Positions 55,700 to 64,000 of a stretch of DNA of 64,000 nt are shown here, piece after piece. The translations under genes and the position numbers were made by a program. Below the pieces are notes generated by a model. It made no database searches. It was not told the DNA's origin and saw only the letters and a program-made list of their open reading frames with translations. Numbering within the stretch: position 1 is the stretch's first letter; every line of letters starts with the position of its first letter. Origin of the DNA: Ooceraea biroi (taxonomy: Eukaryota; Arthropoda; Insecta; Hymenoptera; Formicidae); contig NC_039510.1 in NCBI RefSeq assembly GCF_003672135.1, forward strand, positions 11,098,001-11,162,000, read 5' to 3'.

Positions 55700-58310
55700 A
55701 TTAATTCAAGAGGCTTTATCAAAATGCGTCTCAATATCGTAAGTATAAAAGTCATATCAAATGTATAATAGTTACTGTTTATTAATCTTTTATCTTACTA
55801 AACTGAGATCTTTGGTCTGTAAGATAACATGATTTACAATAAAAATTATGCATGACTAGTAAACAATTATCGAAAAGCTAAAGAATCATCTTGTTTTATC
55901 TAAGACTTTACTATGCCTGTGATGACTTAATTTGAAATAAACTTTGTTTAACAGCAATACGCTGATTATTATCTTAGTTATTGGTTTTTTAATTTGGTTG
56001 ATCTTAGCTTTATGATGCAATCTTCACGTGATATAAGAACATTGATGAATGATACAGTTTGCATTTGCACAAAATACATATAAATGTAGTTATACATGCA
56101 GAATGAGAGATTCTTTTGTATTAATATATCAGAAATTATTTCATAAATAAAAATTTAAAACACATAAGTGATACGAGAATAATCTAGTAATAAAAAAGCA
56201 ATTATAAATATATAAATGTATTTTTAATATTTTTGTAAACTATATATATAATTTTCCTAAATTTATATATATATATATATATATATATTAAAATCAAAAC
56301 ATTCAGAGAATTCAGTTTTGAAACTTTTTTGATTTTGCATTTTGCAATCAACATGGAATCAATCATGTTCATTTATCTCATACACTTATATGTTTAAAAA
56401 ACAAAACACAATTAATTTTCCTTCATAATTTTTTTCAAGCGAAAGAATGTAATAATGTACCACTACGATAAAAAAACCAATATAGGCTACTGCAAAGAAT
56501 TATGTGCAAGTATACCACTGATTTCGGAAAATTCGTTACTGAAGGTTTTGAAAATGTGAACACGCGAGCACTAGAGATACTATTACAGAAATAACGGAAC
56601 AACATATAATGATAAACTGCCTAATTTATTCGGCAATTGTTAAATAATCTTAAGCACCACGTATCCAGGAAATCGTTACACAAAGTGCACGTACAGCAAG
56701 CGTTTGTGCCGACGTTGTCTATCAAGAGACATCGCGCAGCGTACTGAGAACTGAGCACCGTAAACAGAAATCAATTCCCTACGGGAAAGGAAAGTAATTC
56801 TATTACTTGAAATCTGAAACCTCGTTGAAACCTGACGCGTGCCGCACGAGGTATCTTCTTGATCATGCACTGTTGCGGTAGTGAAACGTGTTGCTTGGTC
56901 CCATGTAGAACGCGCGTGTAATCCGCGCGTGCAGAACTAGTCGCACTCCAAAGGAAAATCTCCTCTTCCTCCAACCGGAAGCGGATGCTGACGCTGGCCA
57001 AAGAGGGGATGAAAGCAAACGAGAGACGCAGTTCGACAAGATTCCCAGTCAATTTGAAATGAAGATCATTGGAGGACGCGTAAGGTGCACTGTGAGGTGT
57101 AAAACTTGTCGCTCCAAAATTACCCGTTTTTTTGGTGATTCCCGACCTTAATTTCTCACAAAGATTCAAAACAGTTTGATCTCTTGCCCGCACTCGCGAT
57201 TCAGAGAGAACCGTTTCGGTACTGCAGCGATTCTACCGCGTGCGCAAGTATCACTTGACGATTTTATTTGCTGGTACCGCGCAGTTTTATATGACTTTTT
57301 TTCTCGCACAATGATAAGCACCGGTCTTGCGTTACGCTTTCGTCAAGCAAACCATTGCGAAAGGAAGTAGAAGTTCTCGAGATAACCGCCACCTATTTGC
57401 AACGACAGGCATCTCAGATCTCATTTGCAATTGATTAAATACTCAATCGCAAATCGCAGTTACATCACACGCTGCTGCATGTTAATAGGAGCTATGTTTC
57501 CATATCGACCAATATCACGAGAGTCAAGAAGTGCTGTTCAAAATATGTCTAAAAATACTTATTCGGAGAGTCGTCTAATCTTATTTGTACAGATATGATT
57601 GTTGCGGATCGACGTTAAAGAAAATTTCAATCAATTAAAATAAAACATTGTTGTGTCAGCTTCAGCGTGTGCTTAGCAAACCATGATAAACGATTTTGTT
57701 AAAATGTGATAAGCGCAAGATTTCTCCGGTGTAAAGTTAATATCCTTAAATAGAATTCTTCTTTTTACATTTTCATATCTTGTTATTGATACGATTAATT
57801 ACTTTGTAATGATATTTTGATTTTTGCAAATAAACGCAGATTAATTAAATATAAACTGTTATACGTAAACTTTGACCAGCTGCTGATACAGTGGGAAATG
57901 TGCAGCAAGCGTGCCGCTATCAATCAAGTCCAAAAATGAATCTTGTTAGATATCTATTAAAAATAGTGGATTGTAACATATATTCCTTTTCTTAATCGTT
58001 TTAATAATATAGGTTGCAATATATATTAAAAACGCTAAACAAACGGAACAAATATACGTTTACAACCCAACAGAATTATCTTCATCAAACGAGTTTGTTG
58101 AAGCGCCAGGAGAAGGCGACAAATTTCATCGTATCATTGCACGGTACAACAAAACATCAGATAAGGCAGATACATACATAGGACTTGATAAGTAACAAGT
58201 TCACAGCAGGAATCATTTCAATCATCATGTCGCATCACAATGTAAGCAAAAACATGAGGAACACTTTGACACAGCAAATACATTTAAAAAGTGTGTATAG
58301 TTCCCGCATA
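55700..58310. other. Gene-free stretch between cytochrome b5 gene and CpG island
   Basis: AT-rich to 56.6 kb, a GC-richer patch at about 56.68-57.48 kb with overlapping short frames on both strands, then AT-rich again. No domain, RNA gene or transposon end recognised. The first few hundred bases presumably include the upstream region of the - strand b5 gene. Confidence 0.5.
56264..56288. repeat. (TA)n microsatellite
   Basis: Twenty-five bases of alternating TA/AT in an AT-rich stretch. Confidence 0.9.
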
Positions 58311-58319
58311 CATGGTATT

Positions 58320-59760
58320 TGCGAGAATGCTTGGTACCCCATAGGTCGATACGATCGCGGAGGTGCGAAACTTCGCTGGTTTTCAGTTGAGCGCCGCGTC
58401 GGGGCGTCACGACGCGGCGCGGATATGCGTCCACTGAGCCGGCGCGACGACGCCGGGCGCCGCGACGCCGCGGTTATCGCGACGGCGCGGCCAGCCGTGG
58501 CGGCGGCGCACCGCGGGACTGATAGTCGCAATCATGCCACCCTGACCTCACGCACATTCCCGTAAGCACGGTGCGTGTGTCGACGTCGCAAGGAGAAGAT
58601 CTCTCTCGTGCATCCGTGGCGAGGAAAAGGTGGATCTTTATCGCGACAATTTCAACGTCGACAACGACGGCGGCGACGGGGACGACGACGCGACGACAAC
58701 GACGACGACAAAAGTGACGTCGGCGACGGCATCTCCGACGCGTACGCGCACGGCCGAGCGGGGAGGATCGACGTCGCACGGGAAGACCGGCCGGTCGGAA
58801 ACGACTCGCCCGTTCTGGTACCATCGTCTACCCTCTCACCCCCGTGGACGACGTCGACGTCCGTGCGTGCGCGAGCGAGACGGAGCGGTACACGCTCGCG
58901 AAGGATCGTCATCGTGAAATCTAGCCGTAGTGTCCGCGCACGTGTGAAAGAAAATTTTACCCTCGGGAGGCCGTTTGTGCACGGCTGCACCCGCGGTGAA
59001 GAGCGGAAGATTCCAAAAAAAGACCTCGTGAGACGAACCGATTGCAACGTGTTCGTGAAAATGCTGTTGCCGACAAACGCCTATAAGGCGGAAACGTGTG
59101 CGAGCACCAGATCGATTGTCCTCGAGCGCGTTCGATGATCGAGAAAACGTTCCGAGAACTCGTCTTCTCGCGTACGGGAAACGCGGTGGAAGCGAGAGAC
59201 GCGAAAGCACGTACGCCGCGCGTACGTACATGTGTGTGTAGAAGCTGTTGTCCTCATGACACATATTAGAAATAGGGGTGCCCGTGCACTTGCGTGCACC
59301 GCTACCGCACCGCGTGAAAGCATTCGGCTACGACGCGGAGAGCCGGCGCACGCGACGCTCGAAAGCGCGTTTCTCCCGACATTCTGTCAGCCAAGGACAC
59401 CCTTGACGTCGGCGACGACGATCGCAAGCGGTACGCGCACGTTGAGAGAACACGCTTGTGCATCCGGGTGTCGCACGTGTGTCCGAAAAGGATTTTGAAA
59501 AAAGCGACGAGGTGCGGGGCGACGCCGCCGGCGCAGCACGTCGCACGTGTTACTCGGCCGAGCCGGATCGATCGCCCGGAAGTGTGCTCGAGCCAGAAGC
59601 TGCGTGGTGATTATGCGTCTTATTCGCGACGTGCGGATTCTCGTGGATGCGATTTTTCTGCCTGACAAAAAAAGAATGAGCGACACCGTAGCGACCCTCG
59701 CAATATCCGCGCGAGCTTCTGCGAGCCTCTCGACGTGAGCTGACTCGTGTATCTTTCTGT
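58320..59760 (+). other. CpG-dense island, candidate promoter or 5' exon
   Basis: Abruptly CpG-rich DNA following an AT-rich stretch. It contains an initiator-like TCAGTT at 58384-58389, an 11-bp all-GC hairpin (58391-58401 with 58410-58420), and GAC/CGG trinucleotide-like runs around 58655-58720. Frames of up to about 185 codons are open on both strands, as expected where CpG suppresses stop codons; none resembles a known protein, and several lack an ATG start. Distance and orientation allow an upstream non-coding exon or alternative promoter of junctophilin, but no splice link can be demonstrated. Confidence 0.4.
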
Positions 59761-59769
59761 GTCGATTCG

Positions 59770-61680
59770 CTCTTTCGTTAGAGTTCTCTGGTGATAACAG
59801 TGAATCAGTTGCATACGTTAGGGGTGTACATAATATTACGTGGGCATATATTATATACTCCGTAAATTGGTGAGCAAATATTTGATAACGTTCAGACTGC
59901 ATTAGGCAAGCATTCGTCGTTGGTGGTTTATTGTCTCTCATGATTATTATTTAGTTTTATTTATTTTGCATTATTTAATATGTGCTCGATTTCGACTTTG
60001 TGTAAGCTCGAATTGATGCGTATTGTGTGTAAAACGTCTCCAGATTTCGAGAGATAGCTATTCGACAGTATCAAGTAATTTCCAGGCTTTGGTTTTTTTT
60101 TCTACAATCAGTTGAATGCTTTTCAAAATTGCGTCGTAAAAAGATTATGTGCTCAAAAGGGAAAAATGTTAAACTTTTTAATTAAGAATCTGTTTTTTCG
60201 TGCACCCGCGTGCAACTAATTGAATCTGGAACACGCTCTCGTTTCAAGCGCGTCTGCTCTATTTCGACGAGATTCCTCGATCGTGAGTCTCGTCACTCCA
60301 ATAAAATTCGTGAGACGATGACTCGCCAGGAACCCTCTTCAATCGTGACATTAAATGGAAACAAAAACAAAAGTTGGAATACTATTTGCTAAACGAATAG
60401 GATTCGCTTTCTACATCGGTCATTATTATCGCGCGTTATTACGCGATTGAATAATACCCGTGCGTCATCGCGATAAGAAATAATCGTTCCTAATTCAGAC
60501 GCGAATTTAGACCGTCTCGGATAATGTCGCATTAATTATTTCGGCAGTTTGCGCTTTTAGTATTTCTTTTCCTGTTGCGTCCGTTCGCGATTTGGCTTCG
60601 CCGCCCCGACTGTGTACACGCGGTCTCACAATAAACAGACAAATCGTGCCATTCGTCGAGGCTGTCCTGCTGGCACAGTCGCGTCACCTTTTCGGGCAAC
60701 AGATCCGCGCAAAGTACAACGATAGCTCGCATGGCGCCTCATGGTTACGTCGGAGATAGCTCTTTCCTCCGAGGGCGCAATCAACGAGAGCGCAGCTCGG
60801 CCGTCACTTTTCGTTGGCGCCATTATTAATAGCGGGCAGGCATCGATTAATTGATTTATTTTATAAAAAAGAATGACACGCGTCGCTAAATAATCGCAAC
60901 GTCCCGCCTCGTCCCGGCTTCATTCGCCATCAATAGAGCGTAGCGAACCCTGCGATAACGTCAGACACGTACGGATCATCGACTTTGACTCGCCTCGCTC
61001 TGTCCAACCCTGTCCACCCCCCCCCCCCGGCCGACACACTCGCTGGACGGAGCCTAGTTTGTGTATCTGACGTCCGCGCGGGAGTAACTGACCGATATCA
61101 TTGCGTCGCTACACGCGTCCCATTAAAAATGCAGTCCCATAGAGACACAGTGAGTCTATAGTTATACATATGTATATACATGTGTATTCGCGTGGCCGCG
61201 TGTACCGGGCGCCGCGCCGTCGTACCCCTCTTTTCTTCACCGATCGAACACCTCGCCAACGTGCTCCCCCGTTTCGCCGCTTTCCCTTAAATCGCACTGC
61301 TGAACCGCGAAGGCGCCTTTGACGCCAGTCAGAGGGAATCATACGCTTCTTTGTATCATTAGTTCTTCTCGATTCTATCGACGCCTTGCACTCGCGTCCG
61401 TTTTCACTTGATCAAATCGACGGTTCCCGAAATCTCGATACTCCAGCGACTCGCCATCCCTCCATCCCTAGCCAAGCTAGGGTACGCTCTCGGCTAGATG
61501 ATTTCGTTGGCGAACGAGACACGTTTCGGATGACCGTGAAATTCGTGAGCCCTTCTACCCTCAAGGGATGGTATTGGCGAGCGGTAGCAAGAGGACCGAT
61601 CAGCGATCGTCTCGAGCCACTTCGGGCCACTCTGATCGCGCGTCCCGCGAATCCTCGATGATTTTCCGCGGCGGTGCGAG
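59770..61680. other. Non-coding stretch between two CpG-rich pieces
   Basis: AT-rich up to about 60.5 kb, then increasingly CpG-rich. No recognisable exon or RNA gene. It may be intergenic or 5' intron of junctophilin. Confidence 0.5.
61017..61028. repeat. C12 homopolymer
   Basis: Twelve consecutive C on the + strand inside the CpG-rich domain. Prone to slippage and sequencing error. Confidence 0.9.
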
Positions 61681-61688
61681 GATTCCTA

Positions 61689-61698
61689 CTATTTATAA
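61689..61698 (+). promoter_or_regulatory. TATA-like / MEF2-consensus element upstream of junctophilin
   Basis: CTATTTATAA matches the MEF2 consensus YTAWWWWTAR at every position and contains the TATA-like string TATTTATAA. It is an AT-rich island in otherwise CpG-rich DNA about 2.1 kb before the junctophilin ATG. Junctophilin is expressed in muscle, where MEF2 acts, so a role is plausible; if it is a TATA box, transcription would start near 61720. Such 10-mers also occur by chance. Confidence 0.35.
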
Positions 61699-62077
61699 AT
61701 GGTCGAAACCCGGTCGCGTTGGCGAACGGCTCGAGTCGGCGGAGCTGCTGCCGCCGCAGCCGCCTCGTGTGGGGAACAATTCGCCACCCCATGGTAAAAA
61801 TAGAAGCTCCTAGCCAGCTAGCCGAACTCGAGGCTAGAGCTTGAGGCGCGCGCGGCACCGCTCTAGCCGCGCTAGAGCGGACGTACGCACGGGCGGATGT
61901 ACGTTTCGGCGGCGCACCGCCGCAACCCGACCCCCTGTACCTGTGCGGATGCTGACGATGATGCTGATGCTGCCGATGTCGTGTACCGAGCTAGAACCTC
62001 GTCGTCCGCCGTCGTCGACGTGAAGAAAGTGCGCGCGCGCGCCCGCGCGCGTCCATCGCGTATGTGCGTGCCTGTTG

Positions 62078-62080
<3 letters not shown>

Positions 62081-62120
<40 letters not shown>
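62081..62120. repeat. (TG)20 microsatellite
   Basis: Forty uninterrupted bases of TG, followed by an imperfect TATG/TGTG tail to about 62146 and preceded by a GC-alternating run at about 62030-62052. It lies within the presumed junctophilin 5' region and should be length-polymorphic. Confidence 0.95.
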
Positions 62121-62124
<4 letters not shown>

Positions 62125-62397
62125 CTTGTGTATGTGTATATGCGTGCCGAGATCTCGCAACGACGGCTCCGTTCTGCCTTCCTCCTCGTCTTACTTGCAC
62201 TTCGCTCGAGGATAGATTCGGTATCCATTTGAGCACTTTCAAGCACCGCCGTACGATCAGCTCCCCCGTGGATCTTAGTCATCGATCCACCGTAGGCAGA
62301 TCTCTTTGTGGATGACTCATCAGCGAATTCGATCGAATATTCGCTTTCCGAAGAAAGCGCGAAATCGGAAGAGAGAAACGTTTGCGAGCGAGTAGCC

Positions 62398-62534
62398 GTC
62401 GAGAAACGAGAGATCGAGCGAGAGAGAAAGAGAGAGAACGAGAGCGAGAGAAAGAGAACGAGAGAGTAAGAAGAAGCGGGCGAGATGAAGACGGAGAAGA
62501 GAAAGAGAGGGCGAGTAAGAGAGAGAGAGAGCCA
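62398..62534 (+). promoter_or_regulatory. GAGA-rich purine tract upstream of junctophilin
   Basis: About 140 bases of nearly uninterrupted GAGAG/GAGCG/GAGAA units on the + strand, about 1.3 kb before the junctophilin ATG. In flies, clustered GAGAG pentamers are sites for GAGA factor (Trithorax-like) and mark open promoters. Here the tract lies in a CpG-rich domain, so a promoter or 5'-leader role is plausible. A plain microsatellite is the alternative. Serine/leucine-rich frames across it on the - strand are low-complexity artefacts. Confidence 0.4.
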
Positions 62535-63599
62535 CATTCCGAGCGGATCACGGATGCTTATAGAAGCGTTGCGTAACGACGTCAGGCGGACAGCGAAACC
62601 GCGATTCCGCGTCGGGCTCGTCGTCTAGTTTCGACGACTTCGAAGGAAAACCCGGTGCGTCTCCCCCGGGGCTCCTCGCGAATCCCAGGGCGGCATCCTA
62701 CGGTGATCGTCGATATAAACGTCAAGTGCTTCCGAGTGCCGTGCGCGAGCTGCTGGATGCACGTCTCGGTTCCTCGGCAACTCTCGGCGAAGTGGGATCC
62801 CGTCTCGATTCACGATTGCAAACGGTTCTGTGGCAGTATATGTGCGTGTGTATGTGTACGAATGAGTGAGGGGAAGGAAAGGGGTTCGACCGGGTTGAGA
62901 GCAGAGCGAGGTGGCCCGAGGTGTGTTGTCTCGGAGTAGTAGTGCTGGTGATTGAGAGGATTAAAGATGAGGATGAGAAAAGAGAAATAGGAAGTATCCT
63001 GAGGGAGAGCTCAGCCACACCGGGTGTATCGATTCCGAACTCGCGACTTTCAGAGATTCGCGGCATTCTCGCGAGACTCTCGCGATTTCTCGGCGCCGCA
63101 GGAGGAACCGAGAAACGTTCTACGCTCGGAGAGACGTAGATTCGTGCTCGCCACGTTCGCGCGCTCGCACGTCGGTTCCTCGAAGTCGAACTAAAATTAA
63201 ACCCGGCCCGGCGAGGCTCGCTGATTCTTTTCTCACGTCCGGCTTCTCTCGCGGATTGCGTCGCGATGACAGCCGGGCCTTGAGGGCACGGGTTTGGGTT
63301 TGCGGTCCGGGGATCGGCGTGCGCGGTTTAATCGGTCGATCGAGCAATCGGCAGTACGCGGAATTACGCTCGTACTTCCGCCGTAATAATCCCTCTAGAA
63401 CGGCGACTTGGCCGGCGCGTACTACCGCTCGTGTCCCGCCACGTCTCGCATCGACGTCGACGATCGATCCGCGATCGTTACGACGGATCGACGCTTGATT
63501 CTACGGTGCTATTGTAGAGATCTCGTGGAGGCGGGCGTGAGAAGGCGGCGGCGAAGGCGACGAAGGCGACTGCGGCGTCGGAAGAGAAGGTGGAGGAGA

Positions 63600-63641
63600 A
63601 TGGAGCGATATCCAGGGCAAGACGCGTGCGGACGTTACTGA
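63600..63641 (+). promoter_or_regulatory. 13-codon upstream ORF in presumed junctophilin leader
   Basis: An ATG at 63600 (context agaATGg) opens a 13-codon frame, MERYPGQDACGRY, closed by TGA at 63639-63641. It ends 169 nt before the junctophilin ATG. Those 169 nt contain no ATG and are strongly purine-rich, so reinitiation at the main start is plausible. Whether this stretch is in the mature mRNA cannot be seen from the sequence. Confidence 0.4.
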
Positions 63642-63810
63642 CGAGCGAGTACGAACACGATCAAAACGACGACGACGATCACGACGAGGACGAAGACGAG
63701 GGAGACGAAAAAATTGAAGCGGAGGAGGAAGAGGAGAAGAAGAAGGAGGAGGAGACGAGGGACGAGGGAAGTGTGAAAACGAACGACAGTGCCCGCGGTA
63801 GCCGCGAGAG

Positions 63811-64000
63811 ATGCAGCAACAACCACACTCCGGCCAGCAATCGTCCGGAGCACCAAACGGGGTGGCGGGAGGTGCCCAATTGCCACCGCAAACAGGTGGT
63901 ATAAGCCCGGCGCAACCTGGCGCGACCGGCACCGCCACCGCGGCGTCTAATCGCGCGCAGGTCAACGGGGGTAGATTCGATTTCGACGATGGCGGGACCT
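63811..64000 (+). CDS. jp: Junctophilin, first coding exon (5' part, runs off window)
   Basis: Junctophilins hold the plasma membrane close to the endoplasmic/sarcoplasmic reticulum in muscle and neurons; N-terminal MORN repeats bind the plasma membrane and a C-terminal helix anchors in the ER. The 63 visible codons begin MQQQPHSGQQ and run through a Gln/Pro/Gly/Ala/Thr-rich, presumably disordered stretch to residue 51. Residues 52-63 read NGGRFDFDDGGT, the near-invariant segment that opens junctophilins immediately before the first MORN repeat. The start is well supported: TAG lies in frame at 63799-63801, this is the first ATG after it, and -3 is a purine (gagATGc). Vertebrate members start only a few residues before this segment, so the roughly 50-residue leader is an extension relative to them. 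The MORN repeats, joining region and membrane anchor lie beyond the window. The family call is based on the motif alone but is very specific. Confidence 0.93.
   Translation, partial: MQQQPHSGQQSSGAPNGVAGGAQLPPQTGGISPAQPGATGTATAASNRAQVNGGRFDFDDGGT

Noticed and set aside
58575..59138. 187-codon Arg/Asp-rich + frame
   Set aside because: GTG first codon, repeat-derived composition, and overlapping open frames on the other strand in a CpG island.
59387..59941. 184-codon - strand frame with a true ATG
   Set aside because: No recognisable domain. CpG-rich DNA suppresses stops, and a + frame overlaps it. Kept as possible only if transcripts appear.
61872..62537. 221-codon - frame rich in Ser/Leu and His-Thr repeats
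   Set aside because: It is a translation of the CT/GAGA tract and the (TG)n microsatellite.
63590..63904. Acidic 104-codon frame overlapping the junctophilin start
   Set aside because: It begins with GTG and contains no ATG, so it is not a normal eukaryotic uORF; the junctophilin frame with its conserved motif explains the region.

Overview
This is 64 kb of eukaryotic, almost certainly insect, nuclear DNA. Base composition, microsatellite types, CpG-dense islands in an AT-rich background and the two recognisable genes fit a hymenopteran such as an ant. That placement is inference, because no taxonomic marker is present. The window is overwhelmingly non-coding. Most open frames are short, overlap frames on the other strand, or rest on non-ATG first codons.

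Only two protein genes are recognisable. The last 190 bases (63811 to the window edge, + strand) are the first coding exon of junctophilin. It has a 51-residue low-complexity N-terminus followed by the family's conserved NGGRFDFDDGGT segment just before the first MORN repeat. At 55119-55568 on the - strand lies a compact intronless-looking cytochrome b5 domain protein with both haem histidines (HPGG and TGHS) and no C-terminal membrane anchor.

Layout: 1-28.9 kb is gene-free, AT-rich DNA with scattered GC-richer patches, simple repeats, a degenerate 95-bp tandem duplication (about 18.0 kb) and a striking 74-bp perfect inverted repeat with a 6-nt loop (20.0 kb). A mariner-like MITE with near full-length inverted arms and TA flanks sits at 28.9-29.1 kb. 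A CpG-rich island at about 30.0-33.1 kb holds trinucleotide repeats and a long pyrimidine tract; it looks like a promoter or 5'-exon region, but no gene can be assigned. From 33 to 55 kb the DNA is again gene-free, with a decayed tRNA-derived SINE (46.35 kb), four exact-period 15-bp repeats (53.3 kb) and a 99-bp strictly alternating purine-pyrimidine tract (54.04 kb). From 58.3 kb to the end the DNA is CpG-rich and probably carries the promoter and long 5' leader of junctophilin, including a TATA/MEF2-type element, a GAGA tract, a (TG)20 microsatellite and a short upstream ORF.

The two genes have no evident shared pathway. Junctophilin tethers plasma membrane to endoplasmic/sarcoplasmic reticulum in excitable cells, and the b5 protein is an electron carrier. 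I found no CRISPR array, rRNA or intact tRNA gene, no autonomous transposon, and no convincing undescribed multi-gene system.
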